DNA from: Nannocystis punicea
Lineage (GTDB): Bacteria > Myxococcota_A > Polyangia > Nannocystales > Nannocystaceae
NCBI RefSeq assembly: GCF_026965555.1
Contig: NZ_CP114040.1
Span: forward strand, 5,642,001-5,706,000
DNA length: 64,000 bases
Direction of reading: 5' to 3'
The stretch's first letter is position 1; every line of letters starts with the position of its first letter. The position numbers were made by a program, and so were the translations under genes. The notes under the pieces were generated by a model. That model had not been told where the DNA came from. It saw only the letters and a program-made list of their open reading frames with translations, and searched no databases. This document shows, piece after piece, positions 1-10,485 of the stretch.

Positions 1-490
1 CATCGCCGCGATCGCCAAGGACGGGGCCAACGGCACGCCGCTCGACGAGGTCAAGGCCAACGCCGCCGAGGCGGCCGACCTGCTGCGCCAGACCGCCCAC
101 TGGTTCGTCGACGACCCGGAGAAGTTCCCGAACGGGGTGTTCCTGGTGTTCGCCAACGTCTACGAGTTCACCGACGGCACCGCCGACCTCATGGCCTGCC
201 CGGCGGCGGGCCTCGGCGGCTTCGACAAGCCGTGGCAGAACCCGGCCGAGCTCATCGACGTGATGATCGGCTTCAACGAGGAGTTCATGAGCGTCGCCGT
301 CGAGACCGGCACCGACATGATCTTCATGCTCGAGAACTTCTGCGGCCACGGCTTCAAGGCCGGCGACCCGAGCGCGCCGTGCTACCGCGGCCCGGGCCAG
401 CAGAACTGGTTCGACCTCACCTGCATCCACCCCACCGCGCAAGGCCACACGGTGATCACCGACCTGTTCACCGCCGTGATCGACGAGTAG
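1..490 (+). CDS. SGNH/GDSL-type hydrolase, C-terminal fragment
   Basis: The reading frame is open from base 2 and stops at 490, so only about 162 C-terminal residues are present and the start lies outside the window. Near the end the protein reads DLTCIHPTAQGH, which fits the last conserved block of SGNH/GDSL esterases (catalytic Asp/His, D-x-x-H with HP...GH). Preceding text (FLVFANVYEFTDGT, then ENFCGHGF and several Cys residues) fits a secreted Cys-containing member of the family. Substrate cannot be told. The nucleophile Ser block is missing because of the truncation, so the family call rests on one motif. Confidence 0.6.
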   Translation, partial: IAAIAKDGANGTPLDEVKANAAEAADLLRQTAHWFVDDPEKFPNGVFLVFANVYEFTDGTADLMACPAAGLGGFDKPWQNPAELIDVMIGFNEEFMSVAVETGTDMIFMLENFCGHGFKAGDPSAPCYRGPGQQNWFDLTCIHPTAQGHTVITDLFTAVIDE

Positions 491-701
491 CGCGTCCGCC
501 GCGAAAGTGCGCGGCGGGCGACGCGCGAATCCGCACGATGAGCGTTTTCGCGCCCGGCCCTCCGGACGCGTCCGGTCACGCGTACCGCCGCGCATCGCTC
601 GCCGTGGGCCGCCGGGAGGGTTTGCGGGGGGCCAGGCGGGGTTGCTTGCCTTGGGATCCGGGCACGGCTATGCGTGCAAGGCCCAGCCCCCGGACACCCC
701 A

Positions 702-2441
702 ATGACCGCCGTATCGCGTCTTTCGCCGCCCTACAACCCGAATCAACCCCTACCGGACCCCGAAGCCGTGCTCGAGGTGCTGCAGCGGGAGCTCAAGCGG
801 TCGATGGGGGGGCTGGTGGTACCCGGCTCGCCCCGGCCGTACTTCATGCAGTACTCGCTGCGGCGGGTCCACGCGCTGCGCCTGCGGGCGGCCCACGGGG
901 CGCTGCTGCGCTCGCGCGAGTCGACTGCCGGCCAGCTCTGGGCCGATGTCCGGGTCGGCAGCCACAAGTTCGACAACGTCATCGACGGCGGCCTCGGCGA
1001 CCGCTCGGAGGAGCGGGAGAGCAGCGACTGGGTCGACGCGCCCGACGACCTCAACCTCCAGGCGCTGCAGATCGGCCTGTGGAAGCTGACGCAGATCAAG
1101 TTCGACGAGGCCCTGGAGGACTACTACGAGCACCGCAAGGCGACCGTCAGCGAGTTCCTGCGCGACGAGATCAGCTCCTTTACGCGCGAGCGGCCGGTCG
1201 TCCACAAGGAAGAGCTGCACCACGACCCGTTCCCGCGGGCCCAGTGGGAGAAGACGCTGGTCGAGCTGTCGCGCCGGTTCCTCGACCACCCGGAGGTCTA
1301 CGACCCGAGCATCAGCCTGTCGGCCGAGCGGGTCCATCGCTGGCTGGTCAACAGCGAGGGGACGGCGGTCATCACCGAGGACGTGTTCATCCAGCTGGGC
1401 ATCGAGGGCTGGGTGCTGACCGAGGACGGGGTGTACGTCGAGGGCTCGCGCCAGCTGTACCTGCGGGCGGTCGACGAGGTGCCCGAACGCGCGCACCTCG
1501 AGCGCCTGCTGGCCGACGTGCTCGAGGAGCTGGCCGCGCTGCGGTCGGCCGACAGCCCCGGGGCCTTCATCGGCCCGGCGCTGCTGTCGGGCCAGGCCGC
1601 GAGCACGCTGTTCCACGAGGCCCTCGGCCACCGCCTCGAGGGCGAGCGGCTGATCGCCCGCGGTGAGAGCAAGACGTTCGCCCGCATGCGCGGCGAGCGG
1701 ATCCTGCCCCGCGGGATCCACGTGTTCGACGACCCGACGCTGACGCACTGCGGCCGCGAGCCGCTGTGGGGCCACTACCGCGTCGACGACGAGGGCGTGG
1801 CGTCCCGGCGCACCCTGCTGGTCGACGACGGGGTGCTGAAGGGCTTCCTGCAGAGCCGCAGCCCGATCCCCGGCAGCGACCACTCGAACGGCCACGGCCG
1901 CCACGACGGGGTCGAGCGGCCGATGGCGCGCATGGGCACCTTCGTGGTCGAGGGCGCGCCGGGCTCGGGCGAGTCGTGGGACGCGCTGCGGACCCGCCTC
2001 ATCGAGCTGGCGCGGGCCCAGGGCCGGCGCCACGGGGTCATCATCCAGCGCGTCCTGGCCGGCGAGACGTCGACCTCGGACTACGACTTCCAGGCCTTCA
2101 AGGGCAGCCTCGCCGAGGTCTATCTGGTCGACGCCCAGACCGGCAAGGTCCGCCGGATCCGCGACGTCGAGCTGATCGGCACCCCGCTGGCCGCGCTGCA
2201 GAAGATCACGGCGTTCGGCCGCGACCGCGAGACCGACCAGGGCTACTGCTACGCCGAGAGCGGGTCGATCCCGGTCAGCGGGATCGCCCCGCCGATCCTG
2301 CTGTCGGAGCTGGAGCTGCAGCAGAGCAGCACCACCGGCTATCACGACCCGCTGCTGCCGCCGCCGTTCGCCGACGACGGCTCGCGCGGGCGCAAGGGCG
2401 GGCTGCGCGAGCGCGGCAAGCGGAAGAAGCCCCTCAACTGA
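702..2441 (+). CDS. TldD/PmbA-family metalloprotease-like protein
   Basis: A 579-residue protein from ATG 702; the frame stays open upstream to 507, but that part is Arg/Pro/Gly rich and unlike the family. Around residue 305 it carries FHEALGHRLEGE, the zinc-binding HExxxH helix of TldD-type proteins, followed by the conserved HSNGHGRHDG and YDFQAFKG stretches of the C-terminal half. TldD/PmbA proteins are cytosolic proteases acting on unstructured peptides, such as modified peptide precursors or the CcdA antitoxin. Here a single large protein stands alone, without the usual TldD-PmbA pair beside it. The family call is secure; the substrate is unknown. Confidence 0.88.
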   Translation: MTAVSRLSPPYNPNQPLPDPEAVLEVLQRELKRSMGGLVVPGSPRPYFMQYSLRRVHALRLRAAHGALLRSRESTAGQLWADVRVGSHKFDNVIDGGLGDRSEERESSDWVDAPDDLNLQALQIGLWKLTQIKFDEALEDYYEHRKATVSEFLRDEISSFTRERPVVHKEELHHDPFPRAQWEKTLVELSRRFLDHPEVYDPSISLSAERVHRWLVNSEGTAVITEDVFIQLGIEGWVLTEDGVYVEGSRQLYLRAVDEVPERAHLERLLADVLEELAALRSADSPGAFIGPALLSGQAASTLFHEALGHRLEGERLIARGESKTFARMRGERILPRGIHVFDDPTLTHCGREPLWGHYRVDDEGVASRRTLLVDDGVLKGFLQSRSPIPGSDHSNGHGRHDGVERPMARMGTFVVEGAPGSGESWDALRTRLIELARAQGRRHGVIIQRVLAGETSTSDYDFQAFKGSLAEVYLVDAQTGKVRRIRDVELIGTPLAALQKITAFGRDRETDQGYCYAESGSIPVSGIAPPILLSELELQQSSTTGYHDPLLPPPFADDGSRGRKGGLRERGKRKKPLN

Positions 2442-2540
2442 GGGCGCCGGCGTCCGGCAGGGCGGGGCGGCGCCGGCCGGCCGCGGCAGGTCCGGGACAG
2501 CCTGTTGCCGGCGGCGGCCGGCTCTGCCAGCCTCGAGAGG

Positions 2541-2837
2541 ATGGGGCCGCTCGTGTGCGCCGGGCTGTTCTACGTCTGGAACCTCCAGGCGTCGCTCCGG
2601 CTCGCGTACCGCGGGGCGCTGGGGCCTGGCGGTGACCCGCTGCCGGCTCACGTCCTGGGCAACTTCGTCCTGCTGGCGACCGTCACCGCGGTGGCGTTCA
2701 CGCGGGCGGAGGCCTGGCACCTGGCGAGGCCGTGGTGGCTGCTGGCGGCGACCCTCGGGCTGACGTCGGGGCACTGCGCGGCGATCGCCTGGTCGGAGCA
2801 GCTGGGAACGACGCGACGCGAACGGAGCGAAGCATGA
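2541..2837 (+). CDS. Small integral membrane protein, unknown function
   Basis: A 98-residue hydrophobic protein when started at ATG 2541 (an in-frame upstream start at 2505 is possible). Three hydrophobic segments are visible: LVCAGLFYVWNLQASL, HVLGNFVLLATVTAVAF and WWLLAATLGLTSGHCAAIAW. The C-terminus is basic. Its stop overlaps the ATG of the next gene (ATGA at 2834-2837), so the two are probably translationally coupled. I recognise no family; the fold suggests a small inner-membrane protein. Confidence 0.6.
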   Translation: MGPLVCAGLFYVWNLQASLRLAYRGALGPGGDPLPAHVLGNFVLLATVTAVAFTRAEAWHLARPWWLLAATLGLTSGHCAAIAWSEQLGTTRRERSEA

Positions 2838-3439
2838 GCGAGCTGTACAGCGTCCTGGTCGAGTCGGCGGCGGGCGGCGAGGTCGTCCTGCGGATCACCA
2901 CGGTGCACCCGGACGCGGGGCCTCCGCCCGACACCGCCAGCTTCACGGTCGCGGTGCTGCTCGACCTGTGGTCGCTGCTCGACCGCGGCTTCGGAGCCCT
3001 GGTCGACGGCTGCTCGCTCGACCGGGCCGAGGCGCAGCGACTGGCGCAGGACCCGGCGTGGGCCTCGCGCTGCCGGCACCTGCGCGAGCTGAGCTTCGGC
3101 CGCCAGGTCGTGTGCACGGCCGAGGAACACGCGGCGCTCGAGGCGGCGATGCTGGCCGGTGAGCCGATGCTGTTCCGCGGCGAGCCGGTCGGCGGGCTGC
3201 TCGGCTACGCCAACCAGGCTTACGTGTTCATCCCCGGCGACCCGATGGTGTTCGCCACGGCGGTGGCGCCGCTGGTCGCGGCCCACGGCGTCGATCAGCG
3301 CGAGTTCGACGAGGCCTACGAGGACTGGCCGGACGACCCGGAGCAGCGCCCGCGGGCCCGTGTCCGGCTGAAGGTCCACGACGCCGGCTGGCTCGGCTTC
3401 GTCCGCCCGGGCTGGCGCTGGGACAGCGCGGCGCGCTGA
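2834..3439 (+). CDS. Hypothetical acidic cytosolic protein
   Basis: 201 residues beginning at ATG 2834, overlapping the stop of the preceding membrane-protein gene by four bases. No signal peptide or membrane segment is visible. The sequence is acidic with a Trp/Pro-rich C-terminus (GWLGFVRPGWRWD) and conserved-looking blocks (FTVAVLLDLWSLLDRGFGALVDG; GGLLGYANQAYVFIPGDPMVF). I do not recognise the family. The coupling suggests it works with the small membrane protein. Confidence 0.6.
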   Translation: MSELYSVLVESAAGGEVVLRITTVHPDAGPPPDTASFTVAVLLDLWSLLDRGFGALVDGCSLDRAEAQRLAQDPAWASRCRHLRELSFGRQVVCTAEEHAALEAAMLAGEPMLFRGEPVGGLLGYANQAYVFIPGDPMVFATAVAPLVAAHGVDQREFDEAYEDWPDDPEQRPRARVRLKVHDAGWLGFVRPGWRWDSAAR

Positions 3440-3754
3440 GGCGGCGAGCGCCGGTCGGCGCCTCACGGCTCGTGGACGGCGGCTGCCGGTCTCGAGTCGG
3501 CGGCGAGCTCGGGTCGGCTGCGTTGGGCCTCAAAGGGTGGCGGGCGGCGGCTGCGGTTCTCGCGTCAGCCGGCTGCGTCGTCGGGCTCTCGCGTTGGTCG
3601 GCTGTGTCGGGCGCTCTTGGGGCTCTGCGGACGGCCGCTGCGGTTCTCGCGTCGGGCAAGCTCGGGGTCGGCCCCGTCGGGGCGATCGGCCGGACGCCCG
3701 GCGCCTTCACGGTCGTCTCAGGCAGGGGTCGTGCCCCACCACGAGCCGTGACGC
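3440..3754. other. Gene-free stretch with degenerate short repeats
   Basis: Convergent intergenic region between the hypothetical gene ending at 3439 and the kamA-like gene ending at 3755. No credible gene. A motif close to GGCTGCGGTTCTCGCGTC occurs three times (about 3482, 3550 and 3637; spacings 68 and 87), which looks like a decayed tandem repeat. Confidence 0.5.
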
Positions 3755-5290
3755 TCAGCGATCGCGCGGTGGATTCTCGGCGACGATCTCCGAGTAATCC
3801 CGCACACGTGCGTCATAGGTCTTGAACTTCCACTCGAAGCCGGATCGCGCCGCCACGTAGCTCGGGCCGAGCGGGATCTTGCCGTCGCCACCGGGGAGGT
3901 CGAGGACGTAGTGCGGCAGGCACAGGCCGGAGATGTGGCCGCGGAGGGCGGTCATCAGCTCGAGGCCGCGGTCGATCGTGGTGCGGAAGTGCGACAGGCC
4001 GCGGGTCGAGTCGCAGTGGTGGAGGTAGTAGGGGCGGATCCCGAGGGCGTAGACCAGCTCGCGGAACAGCGTCCGCAGGGCCTCGGCGTCGTCGTTGACG
4101 CCCTTCAGCAGGACGGTCTGGTTGAGCAGGATGAAGCCGGCCTCGCGCAGGGTGCGGGCGGCGGCGATGGTCGCGTCGGTGATCTCGCGGGCGTGGTTGA
4201 AGTGGGTGACGACGCAGACCATCAGGCGGCCCTTGAGCGCCTGCACCAGGCCGGCGTTGACGCGCTCGGGCAGGACCACGGGGATCCGGGTGTGGAGGCG
4301 CAGCAGGCGGACGTGGCCGATCGCCTCGATCCGCCGCCGCAGCTCCTCCAGGCGGTCGTTGCCGAGGATCAGCGGGTCGCCGCCGGTGAGGATGACCTCG
4401 CGGATCTCCGGGTGCGCGGCGATGTAGGCCAGGGCCGGCTCGAGGGCCGCGAGCGAGTAGGCGGCGGCGTCGTCGTCGGCCAGCGACTCCTTGCGGAAGC
4501 AGTGCCGGCAGTACACGGCGCACTGATAGGTCGGGTAGAGCAGGACGCGGTCGGGGTAGCGATGGGTCAGCCGGGCGGCCGGGCTGTGGGCGGCGTCGCC
4601 GATCGGGTCCTCGCGCTCGCGCGGGTCGTGCACCAGCTCGTCGGCGGTGGGGATGACCTGGCGCCGGATCGGGTCGCGCTCGTCGGCCCAGTCGATGAGC
4701 TCGAGGTAGCGCCGCGGCGCCTTGACGTGGAAGCTGGCGGCGGCCGCGGCGTCGCGGGCCCGGTCGGCCGGGGCGATCGGCAGGTCGGCCAGATCGGCGG
4801 CCCGCCGCAGCTCCAGGCGCTTGCGGGGTGAGGTGCCGGTGGCCGCGAAGGACCCGGCGGCGACAGGGCGGAGCGAGTCGGTGGCAGGCAGAGCGGGCCG
4901 GGGAGGTTCGGTGTCCCCGGCAACCGTTGGCGACGCGGCCAGGCAGGGCTCGGCGGCCACGGGACGACCCGGCTCGGCGCCGACGGCAACCGGGCGGCTC
5001 GAGGCGGCAACCGACGGGGCGGGTCGGCAGGGCTCGGCGACGGAACCACTGGAGTCGACGGCCGCGGCCTCGGCGGTCGGGGGACGGCTCGGCTCGCCGG
5101 TCACTGGCCGAGCCGAGCCGTGACTCGACGCTCGGGGCCCGCGGTCGAGCGAGCGGGAGGCGGCCGCCCCCGGTTCGTCGTGGCCGGCGTCCACGCGCCA
5201 GGAATCGCTGCGCTGCGGCGCCTCGGCGTCGTCGTCCCGGTCGGCCACGATCGCGCGGAGGCTAGCCGCGGCGTCGGGGTGCGTCAACAC
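3755..5290 (-). CDS. KamA-family radical SAM aminomutase (lysine 2,3-aminomutase-like)
   Basis: Likely PLP- and [4Fe-4S]/SAM-dependent 2,3-aminomutase. The radical SAM cluster CAVYCRHC is at about residue 257, followed by VILTGGDPLIL, the GGD-type SAM segment. Near residue 464, LPGGDGKIPLGP holds the Lys expected to bind PLP. With GTG 5290 as start the protein has 511 residues. Roughly residues 40-155 are an Ala/Pro/Ser/Gly-rich low-complexity insert (runs such as ASSRPVAVGAEPGRP) not found in typical family members; conservation resumes at RKRLELRRAADL. The start is uncertain: it leaves only 28 bp to the divergent cyclase gene. It could instead act on a protein lysine, like EpmB, but the length and PLP motif favour free lysine or a related beta-amino acid route. 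Confidence 0.85.
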   Translation of the reverse strand: MLTHPDAAASLRAIVADRDDDAEAPQRSDSWRVDAGHDEPGAAASRSLDRGPRASSHGSARPVTGEPSRPPTAEAAAVDSSGSVAEPCRPAPSVAASSRPVAVGAEPGRPVAAEPCLAASPTVAGDTEPPRPALPATDSLRPVAAGSFAATGTSPRKRLELRRAADLADLPIAPADRARDAAAAASFHVKAPRRYLELIDWADERDPIRRQVIPTADELVHDPREREDPIGDAAHSPAARLTHRYPDRVLLYPTYQCAVYCRHCFRKESLADDDAAAYSLAALEPALAYIAAHPEIREVILTGGDPLILGNDRLEELRRRIEAIGHVRLLRLHTRIPVVLPERVNAGLVQALKGRLMVCVVTHFNHAREITDATIAAARTLREAGFILLNQTVLLKGVNDDAEALRTLFRELVYALGIRPYYLHHCDSTRGLSHFRTTIDRGLELMTALRGHISGLCLPHYVLDLPGGDGKIPLGPSYVAARSGFEWKFKTYDARVRDYSEIVAENPPRDR

Positions 5291-5318
5291 GGCGCGGCGA
5301 GCTTTCGCTACCCTCGGC

Positions 5319-6587
5319 GTGGACGTGCCTGTCGCCGAGCAGACGGTGTGGGACGGAGAGGTCGACGAGCAGCGCCGGATCGGCGTGATGCTCGACCGGA
5401 TCTTCGTCGCCGTCGCGGTGGCGATCGGCGCGGCGACCGTCTTCCAGGCGGCGAGCCAGGCGATCGATCCGCTGATGAGCTTCAACCTGGTGGTCATCGC
5501 GCTGTTCCTGGGCCTGCGCGTGGTGGTCCGCCGCGGTCACGTGCGCGCCGTCAGCGTCGGCCTGGTGGTGACGCTGTGGATCCTCGTGACCGTGGCGGTG
5601 TGGTTCGACGGCGGGCTCAAGAGCCCGTCGCTCGCGGCCTACTTGACGATCCTGATGCTGGCGGCGCTGCTGCTGCGCCCGGGCGCGTTGTGGGTGTACC
5701 TGGCGCTGTCGGCGGCGGCGGCCCTGGGCTTCGTGGTGGCCGAGAGCGCGGGGGTGCTGCCGCCGCGGCAGTCGGTCGACACTCTGGTGCGGCCGTTCTT
5801 CGTCCACCTGATCCACCTGCTGGCGTCGGCGCTGTTCCTCTACATGGCGGTCGACAGCCTCGAGCGGGCGCGGGCGCGGGCGCGGGCCAATCAGGAGCGG
5901 GCGGCGCTGCTGCTGACCCAGCTCGAGCTCGAGAAGGAGCGCGCCGACGAGCTGCTGCACAACATCCTGCCGGTGCGCGTGGCCGATCAGCTGAAGCGCA
6001 AGCTGCACCCGATCGCGGAGCGCTTCGAGTCGGCGACGGTGCTGTTCGCCGACATCGCCGAGTTCACCCGCTTCGCCTCCGAGCGGCCGCCCGACGTGGT
6101 GGTCGAGCTGCTCAACGACATCTTCTCGCGCTTCGACGCGCTGGCGGAGGAGCGCGGGCTCGAGAAGATCAAGACCATCGGCGACGCCTACATGGTGGTG
6201 GCGGGGATCCCGACGCCGCGGGCCGACCACGCGGCGGCGATGGCCGAGATGGCGCTGGCGATGCGGGTCGAGTTCGCGCGCTTCGTGGCCGCGCGCGAGC
6301 TCGCCCTCGGGCTGCGGATCGGGCTCCACTGCGGGCCGGCCGTGGCGGGGGTGATCGGCCGCCGCAAGTTCATTTACGACCTCTGGGGCGACACCGTGAA
6401 CACCGCCAGCCGCATGGAATCGCTCGGCCAGGTCGGCGAGATCCAGGTGTCCGAAGCGGTCGCCACGGCCCTCCAGGGCCGATTTACGTGCGTTCCGCGG
6501 GGGTCGCTCGCGGTCAAGGGCAAGGGCGAGCTGCAGGTGTTTTGGCTGCAAGACCCGGCGGAAAAGCCGGCAGTCGTGGGGTCTTGA
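5319..6587 (+). CDS. Membrane-bound class III adenylate/guanylate cyclase
   Basis: 422 residues from GTG 5319. About six hydrophobic segments fill residues 25-180, followed by a short Arg/Glu-rich coiled linker (about 185-225) that resembles the signalling helix before cyclase domains. The catalytic domain runs from about 235: ATVLFADIAEF supplies the first metal Asp, IKTIGDAYMVVAG the second, and KFIYDLWGDTVNTASRMES the purine-binding and transition-state residues. This makes cyclic nucleotide, probably cAMP, in response to an unknown membrane signal. It is divergent from the kamA-like gene and followed 68 bp later by a GAF-HD-GYP gene, so two nucleotide second-messenger proteins sit side by side. 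Confidence 0.92.
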   Translation: MDVPVAEQTVWDGEVDEQRRIGVMLDRIFVAVAVAIGAATVFQAASQAIDPLMSFNLVVIALFLGLRVVVRRGHVRAVSVGLVVTLWILVTVAVWFDGGLKSPSLAAYLTILMLAALLLRPGALWVYLALSAAAALGFVVAESAGVLPPRQSVDTLVRPFFVHLIHLLASALFLYMAVDSLERARARARANQERAALLLTQLELEKERADELLHNILPVRVADQLKRKLHPIAERFESATVLFADIAEFTRFASERPPDVVVELLNDIFSRFDALAEERGLEKIKTIGDAYMVVAGIPTPRADHAAAMAEMALAMRVEFARFVAARELALGLRIGLHCGPAVAGVIGRRKFIYDLWGDTVNTASRMESLGQVGEIQVSEAVATALQGRFTCVPRGSLAVKGKGELQVFWLQDPAEKPAVVGS

Positions 6588-6655
6588 GTCCTCACGTCGC
6601 TGGGGCGCCCGAAGGTGTGCATGGCGCTGCGCCGCGCGGGTGTACGCTGAGCCGG

Positions 6656-8536
<1,881 letters not shown>

Positions 8537-8949
8537 CGCGGCGCTGGCAAGCTCTACCGCGGGCGGCTCGACGTGTTGTTCGGGCGCGGTTGCGCGGCAG
8601 TCTCGAGTTGTCCGGAGGCCACGAGTGATGCGGCGAACGAGAGCGGGGCGCAACGCGGCCGGCGCGCAGGCAGGCGCCCGCGCTGGCAAGCTCGACCGTG
8701 GGGGACGCGACGCGTTCGTCGGGATGCGGATGCACGACCGTCTCGAGCTGTCCGGAGGGCACGCGTGATGCGGCGAACGAGGGCGGGACGCAACGCGGCC
8801 GGCGAGCGGGCGGACACCGGCGCTGGCAAACTCGACGGCGGGATGCTCGGCGTGTTCGTCGGGGTGCGGAGGCACGACCAACTCGAGCTGTCCGGAGGCC
8901 ACAAGTGACGCGGCGAACGAGGGCGGGGCGCAGTGCGGCCGGCGAACAG
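8537..8949 (+). repeat. Degenerate tandem copies of the 3' end of the HD-GYP gene
   Basis: The gene ending at 8536 closes with a segment reading GGCAAGCTCGACC ... TGTCCGGAGGCCGCAAGTGA. Related copies follow at about 8547-8627, 8684-8769 and 8822-8908; the marker TCCGGAGG recurs at 8519, 8611, 8751 and 8891 (spacings 92, 140, 140). The later copies also share the sequence after the stop codon (TGAYGCGGCGAACGAG). I estimate roughly 75-80% identity to the genic original. None is a full gene. The ybeY-like reading frame starts in or just after the last copy. Confidence 0.85.
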
Positions 8950-8976
8950 ACAGGAGCGACCGGCCAGGGCAAGGTC

Positions 8977-10485
8977 GTGAGGCGCGGCGCGCCGCTTGCC
9001 GAGGACGCAGGCGAGCCAGCGGCGGGAGACGGGGACGAGCGAGGCCAGGAGCTCGCGGACGAGGACGATCTCGAGCCGGATGCCGACGAGGCGGAAGCAG
9101 ACGACGAGGTCGACGAGTCGGACGCCGATGACGAGGCCGACGCTGAAGCCGACGACGAGTCGTACGCCGATGACGAGGCGGACGCGGACGACGAGTCGTA
9201 CGCCGATGACGAGGCGGACGCGGAAGCAGACGACGAGTCGGACGCCGATGACGAGGCGGACGCGGAAGCAGACGACGAGTCGGACGCCGATGGCGAGGCG
9301 GACGCGGAAGCAGACGACGACTTGTACGCCGATGGCGAGGCGGACGCGGACGACGAGGGCGACGCGAACGACGAGGCCTACGATGACGCGGCGGATGCCG
9401 ACGACGCGGCGGACGCGACGGACGAGGCGTACACCGACGAGGTCGAACTGCGCGACGCCGATGACGACGACGCGGACGACGAGGCGTACGCCGATGACGA
9501 CGCGGACGACGAGGCGTACGCTGATGACGACGACGCGGACGCCGTCGACGCGGACGCAGACGACAACGACGACGAGGCCGATGCGCACGAGGACGAGCGA
9601 GGCGACGTGAACGCTGGCGGCGGCGAGGCGAACGCGGACATCGAGACGGGCCCGGCAGACGACGAACAAGGCGCTGACCTCGACGCAGGCGAGGACTTCG
9701 ACTCGGACGCCGACTCGGACGAGGACGCCGACTCGGACGAGGAAGACGACTCGGACGAAGAGGCCGACGCGGTCGAAGAGGCCGACGCGGAGTTCGCCGG
9801 CGACGACGCGTTCTCCCTTCGCTTCGCCGACGCCGAGGACCTGTCCTTCGCGTCAGGTCGAAGCCGGATCCGCTTCACCGTCGCCCCGCGGCGCAAGGCC
9901 CCGCGGTGGTTCGTGCAGGCGCTGTCGCGGCGGGTCGATCGCGCGGCCCGGCGGCTCGGGATCGGCGCGGGCGGGGCGGTGACTTGCCACCTGGTCGACG
10001 ACCCGGCGATCGCCCGGCTGAACGCCGAGCACATGGGCAAGGTCGGGCCGACCGACGTGCTGTCGTTCCCGGCCGGGCCGCTGGGGCCGGGCGAGGCTGG
10101 GGCGCCGGCGGGCGACGTGGTCGTCAGCGTCGACGCGGTCCGGCGCCAGGCGCGGGCTCGCCTGGGGATCTCCGACGTGTCGGAGAGGACAGGTATCAAG
10201 CGACAGGTCCTATGGGGCCTGGTCATCGAGACCGGTCCGAAAGAGCCTGTCCTTCCGGACATGGTCGAAGGTTCTGCCGAAGCGGCCGCGGCGCTCGACG
10301 AGGCGACCGTCCTGGTGGTCCACGGCCTGTGCCATCTGCTCGGTCACGACCACGGGGGGCGCGGGGAGGCGCGGGCGATGCACCGGGCCGAGCGCCGCGG
10401 GCTCAAGGCCGCCGGCACGCCGGACGTGCCGCGCCCGTACGGCATCGACGCGCGTCGCGGCCGGCGCGAGAGGAGGACGCGGTGA
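8977..10485 (+). CDS. ybeY: Endoribonuclease YbeY with a very long acidic N-terminal extension
   Basis: The C-terminal part (from about 9840) is YbeY, the metal-dependent RNase of 16S rRNA maturation and ribosome quality control: VTCHLVDDPAIARLN, GPTDVLSFP, and the zinc motif VVHGLCHLLGHDH. Before it lie about 280 residues made almost only of Asp, Glu and Ala, with Tyr/Ser at intervals, built from imperfect DADDEADAEADDES-like repeats (about 9100-9800). There is no ATG upstream of the conserved domain; GTG 8905, 8977 and 9607 are all possible, and 8977 is a compromise. Between RARLGIS and the zinc motif the protein has about 35 extra residues that coincide with an array of 14-nt repeats (10161-10272). 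The stop overlaps the next start (GTGA). Confidence 0.8.
   Translation: MRRGAPLAEDAGEPAAGDGDERGQELADEDDLEPDADEAEADDEVDESDADDEADAEADDESYADDEADADDESYADDEADAEADDESDADDEADAEADDESDADGEADAEADDDLYADGEADADDEGDANDEAYDDAADADDAADATDEAYTDEVELRDADDDDADDEAYADDDADDEAYADDDDADAVDADADDNDDEADAHEDERGDVNAGGGEANADIETGPADDEQGADLDAGEDFDSDADSDEDADSDEEDDSDEEADAVEEADAEFAGDDAFSLRFADAEDLSFASGRSRIRFTVAPRRKAPRWFVQALSRRVDRAARRLGIGAGGAVTCHLVDDPAIARLNAEHMGKVGPTDVLSFPAGPLGPGEAGAPAGDVVVSVDAVRRQARARLGISDVSERTGIKRQVLWGLVIETGPKEPVLPDMVEGSAEAAAALDEATVLVVHGLCHLLGHDHGGRGEARAMHRAERRGLKAAGTPDVPRPYGIDARRGRRERRTR
10161..10272 (+). repeat. 14-nt palindromic repeat array inside ybeY (about 8 units)
   Basis: Units begin at 10161, 10175, 10189, 10203, 10217, 10231, 10245 and 10259, exactly 14 nt apart; clear ones read ACAGGTCCTATGGG, GCCTGTCCTTCCGG and ACATGGTCGAAGGT. 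They are translated within the YbeY domain and account for the extra residues between the conserved blocks. Confidence 0.85.

Noticed and set aside
750..2774. Long minus-strand open frame opposite the TldD gene
   Set aside because: Arg/Ala/Gln-rich shadow of a high-G+C coding strand; the plus strand has clear family motifs.
8977..9840. Separate acidic protein gene upstream of ybeY
   Set aside because: The frame continues without stop into YbeY and there is no ATG; splitting it has no support.
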